Origin: Pholiota molesta
Taxonomy: Eukaryota; Basidiomycota; Agaricomycetes; Agaricales; Strophariaceae
Assembly (NCBI GenBank): GCA_014925825.1
Contig: JACGCK010000035.1
Coordinates: forward strand, 186,001 to 250,000
Length of the DNA stretch: 64,000 nucleotides
Reading direction: 5' to 3'
Of the stretch, positions 61,494 to 64,000 are shown piece by piece. The stretch's first letter is position 1. Every line of letters begins with the position of its first letter. The translations under genes were made by a program, and so were the position numbers. Below the pieces are notes generated by a model. That model worked only from the letters and a program-made list of their open reading frames with translations. It searched no databases and had not been told where the DNA came from.

Positions 61494-63519
61494 TCAGAAC
61501 CTGAAGCCCCCAGCAAGTCCCATCACATTCGTAGGATCAACCGAAGCCTTCAGCGCTTGCAACGCCGGAAGGTTGCCACCATAGATATTGGAAAGCGGGG
61601 TGTCGAAAATCGCGTAATTCGGATAGATCGCAGCACCCGCAATACCCGCCTGTCCTTCGGCTAGAGCGGCGTTATACACCGTCGCTGCACTAGCCTTGGC
61701 CGCCTCATGGAAATCATCGTCGAAAATAGACGATTCCCAAGCGTAATAGATGTTAAACGGAGTCAGGCCTTGGGAACGCACGGGGGGATATGCGGTGGCT
61801 TGGGCGTTATGGGAGTATATATCTGAGAGGAAAGGTTCGACGTCGTAGGATATGAAAGTTCCAGTTTTGAGGCTGAGATTGATTCCCCAGAACTACGACG
61901 GTATGGACTTGAGCTACGTTTCAATTCAAGATATATGGGATGCCTTACGACTGTTTCGTTTAGAATAACGTCCAGAAGAGTTGGGGTATACTTGAGAATG
62001 GAAACAGTGTTGAAAATGGCACTAGTTATGAGATATAAGCGACCAAGTAATTAGCAAAAAATAGTAAATATCAAGTCTCACCGTGTTCCACTGGTAGCAT
62101 TCGCCGGAGATGACTGGACAAGTGAACTGAAGCTCCTGGTGCTAATATCCTTGGTGAAATAGGGAATGGCAAGGAAAGCATCGAAAATTCCTGCTGGGGG
62201 TGTTGGGGCGTCATAGAATAGAAGCTGCGAGATACCAGGCTGTGTTGCGTCAGACGAAGAGTTACCATGAGATGTTATAAGAATGGCGAACCTCTCCGAG
62301 TAGGAAATTATATGTGGTGATGATGCTAGCCTTGGGATCAGTGACATTCGCGTGGAATGCCGCGGTAGCAGCGGCCACGTCAGGAATAAAAGGAGCAATA
62401 ATAGTTATTAGACCACCCTGCAGAAGAATGTTAGCGACATAAGAACGAAGAATCAGCCAGGCAATAGTTACCCAAACTTGAGTCTGAGGGAATGTTTTTA
62501 GCGTAAATTTGGTGACGATCCCCTAATAACCCATAAAGGTATTCATATCGGTAATTGGAGCACCAGAGAAGAGCATACGTACGAAGTTGTTCAGACCACC
62601 CTAGTATTTCGGAACGCGTTGGTTAGAAATATCGCAAATATACATATTGATAGCCCACCTTGAGCCCATTGAAAAGCGCTGGATCCGAAGATTCTGTTAC
62701 AGTGACAACATTTCCATTCGGCTTCACCAGCTCATAAGCTGTAACGGTATCGACAGTCAACCCATACTGATTCGTCTTCCAAGAGTACCCTTTCGAGGAA
62801 TAAATTAGTTGAATAAATAAGGGACACCAAAAGTCGGTCACTTACCTCCTCCCAAGATAAATCCTGCCACACCAACGCCAGTCACCCGACCGCCCACGAC
62901 ATTCACGTTGTAAGGCTCAAGTGCTGCATAGACCTCATCCCAGATTAAGCCAGGTCCAATCTCTACAGTTTGACTTGAAACGTCGTAGTTGATAGCAGAA
63001 AATCGATACATGGAAATATGGACTCCAGTAGTCGAGGAGAATCCGGGATTGGAGGCATGGCCTCCTCCTTTGACCTAGATCCGAACGTTGAGGTGTGATA
63101 ACTATGTGAACATAACATAAAACGTACCGCGAATGGTGTTCCGGTGCTCCCAACTATATTGAGCTATAAATCGGAAGAGTATCAGAAAGCAGAGAATAAC
63201 GGAAGTAGGTAGCACTCACAATGACTCCAACGTCAGCTGCTGTTCCTGGTTCCACGACACAGGCGGCGTGCTGGCTGCTTGAACTGGCCCAATGAGAAAT
63301 TCCCTTGGCATACAGCGGATGCACTGGAAGGCAGAATGTTAGCACGAAATATGACCATGGTTAAAGCGCCATACGAGGGTAGTAGACATCGCTCGCAGAT
63401 GAGATAGCACTGGCGATCTGCATGCAAACTGGGTCAAGGGTCCTTTCTTCGAGATGTGGAATGCCGTAGGCAAGGCTGGCCAACGCCAGAGGGAGAACAG
63501 TTCGTTTCAAAGGAGACAT
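61494..63519 (-). CDS. Secreted FAD-linked oxidase, BBE/6-HDNO-like
   Basis: A multi-exon gene on the minus strand from the ATG at 63519 to the stop at 61494. It has a signal peptide (MSPLKRTVLPLALASLAYG) and then an FAD-binding PCMH domain. That domain has HPLYAKGISHWASSSS, the FAVKGGGHASNPGFS loop with the His that usually bonds the flavin, and GGRVTGVGVAGFILGGGYSW. In that last segment the Cys of bicovalent members is replaced by Val. The C-terminal substrate and BBE region ends in DPTNVMGLAGGFRF. A TAG that seems to interrupt the frame near 62527 falls within a normal intron (GTACGT to TTAG), so the gene looks intact. The family oxidises alcohols, sugars or alkaloids with oxygen and gives hydrogen peroxide. 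Confidence 0.85.
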
Positions 63520-63728
63520 TTTCATATCCCAGGAAGACGAATATCCCGACAGAATCTTACCAGGTCATACCGTCATACTTATATGTTTTTGAGCGCCCAG
63601 AAAACATGTTGTCGCACCGTGCTAAGACGAATGACAAATTGTCGGAAGACTCTGGGATGTTTCAACACGCGATATGATAGCCCTGCTCCCTATAGTCTGG
63701 GAAGATTCAGACAGCTCTTAGTCTGGGT

Positions 63729-63956
63729 CTAGCCTGCTGGGGCGGCGTCGCGAGACGTCGCGTCGTTGGCGACATAAATAGTTGCCTGTAAAGGAGATGT
63801 CGTTTTCGTCATGCCGAGTTGACCTGTCCCGTTAGACCCTGTGATTGGCTTTAGATGGTCGGAGTTTCCGGGAGGCCCAATGCTGTGCGAGCTGTCCGTG
63901 CCCGATGTTCCGAGTGACATACGAACATTTACTACATATGTCTGTAAGTTCCTCAA
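63729..63956 (-). CDS. Possible 3' exon of a gene beyond the window
   Basis: A 75-residue Ser/Gly/Thr-rich frame ending at 63729, upstream of the FAD oxidase gene. It may be the last exon of a minus-strand gene that starts past 64000. I recognise no domain and cannot confirm it. Confidence 0.2.
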   Translation of the reverse strand: MRNLQTYVVNVRMSLGTSGTDSSHSIGPPGNSDHLKPITGSNGTGQLGMTKTTSPLQATIYVANDATSRDAAPAG

Positions 63957-64000
63957 GGAATTTTTGTTCGCTGGATGGGAAACAAGTATTACACTGACTC

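Noticed and set aside
62479..62600. Stop codon seeming to break the FAD oxidase gene
   Set aside because: The interrupting segment is bounded by GTACGT and TTAG and removing it restores the family sequence in phase, so it is an intron.

Overview
The window looks like a chromosome segment from an Agaricomycete-type basidiomycete, probably a wood- or litter-associated species. Genes are dense in short GT-AG introns of about 50-70 bp. The families present are typical of the group: Plavaka transposase, a TET/JBP dioxygenase, an Ngaro retroelement, FuA-like glutathione transferases, CFEM and BBE-type secreted proteins. There are no bacterial operon features. All calls come from reading the sequence; no database search was run.

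Region 1 (about 0.9-10.7 kb) is occupied by a Plavaka-type DNA transposon. It has a multi-exon transposase on the minus strand (6.2-10.3 kb), a convergent five-exon accessory gene (3.6-5.7 kb) and flanks rich in TTACA motifs. A three-exon gene of unknown function lies at 1.9-2.5 kb.

Region 2 (10.8-17.4 kb) is the most unusual part. A broken histone H2A gene is followed by an intact TET/JBP-type 2OG-Fe(II) dioxygenase gene. Next come a tyrosine recombinase gene with a full catalytic set, and a convergent gene encoding a SAP-type DNA-binding motif. I read the last three as a possible Crypton-like mobile module carrying a DNA-base-oxidising enzyme.

Region 3 (17.5-23.2 kb) is a young Ngaro/PAT-like tyrosine-recombinase retrotransposon. 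It has split direct repeats in the order A1-body-B1-A2-B2 with identical copies, Gag, RT-RNase H with one in-frame stop, a tyrosine recombinase, and two apparent spliceosomal introns.

Region 4 (23.2-36.4 kb) holds a full importin-13/Kap122-like karyopherin gene on the minus strand. A second, 3'-truncated copy of its first half sits about 8 kb further on in the same orientation. The upstream gene-like repeats were duplicated along with it.

Region 5 (37.9-43.4 kb) has a tandem pair of FuA-like glutathione transferase genes, a roughly 300-bp hairpin MITE, and a nine-exon WDR79/TCAB1 (Swt21-like) WD40 gene.

Region 6 (43.4-64 kb) has an inverted pair of 116-residue secreted proteins with duplicated promoters and a TPR plus F-box gene with a probable frameshift. 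It also has a PD-(D/E)XK-fold candidate, a CFEM GPI-anchored protein gene and a secreted FAD-linked oxidase gene. Several multi-kilobase stretches, notably 29.6-34 kb, 45.6-48.5 kb and 51.5-54.4 kb, show no gene I can support.
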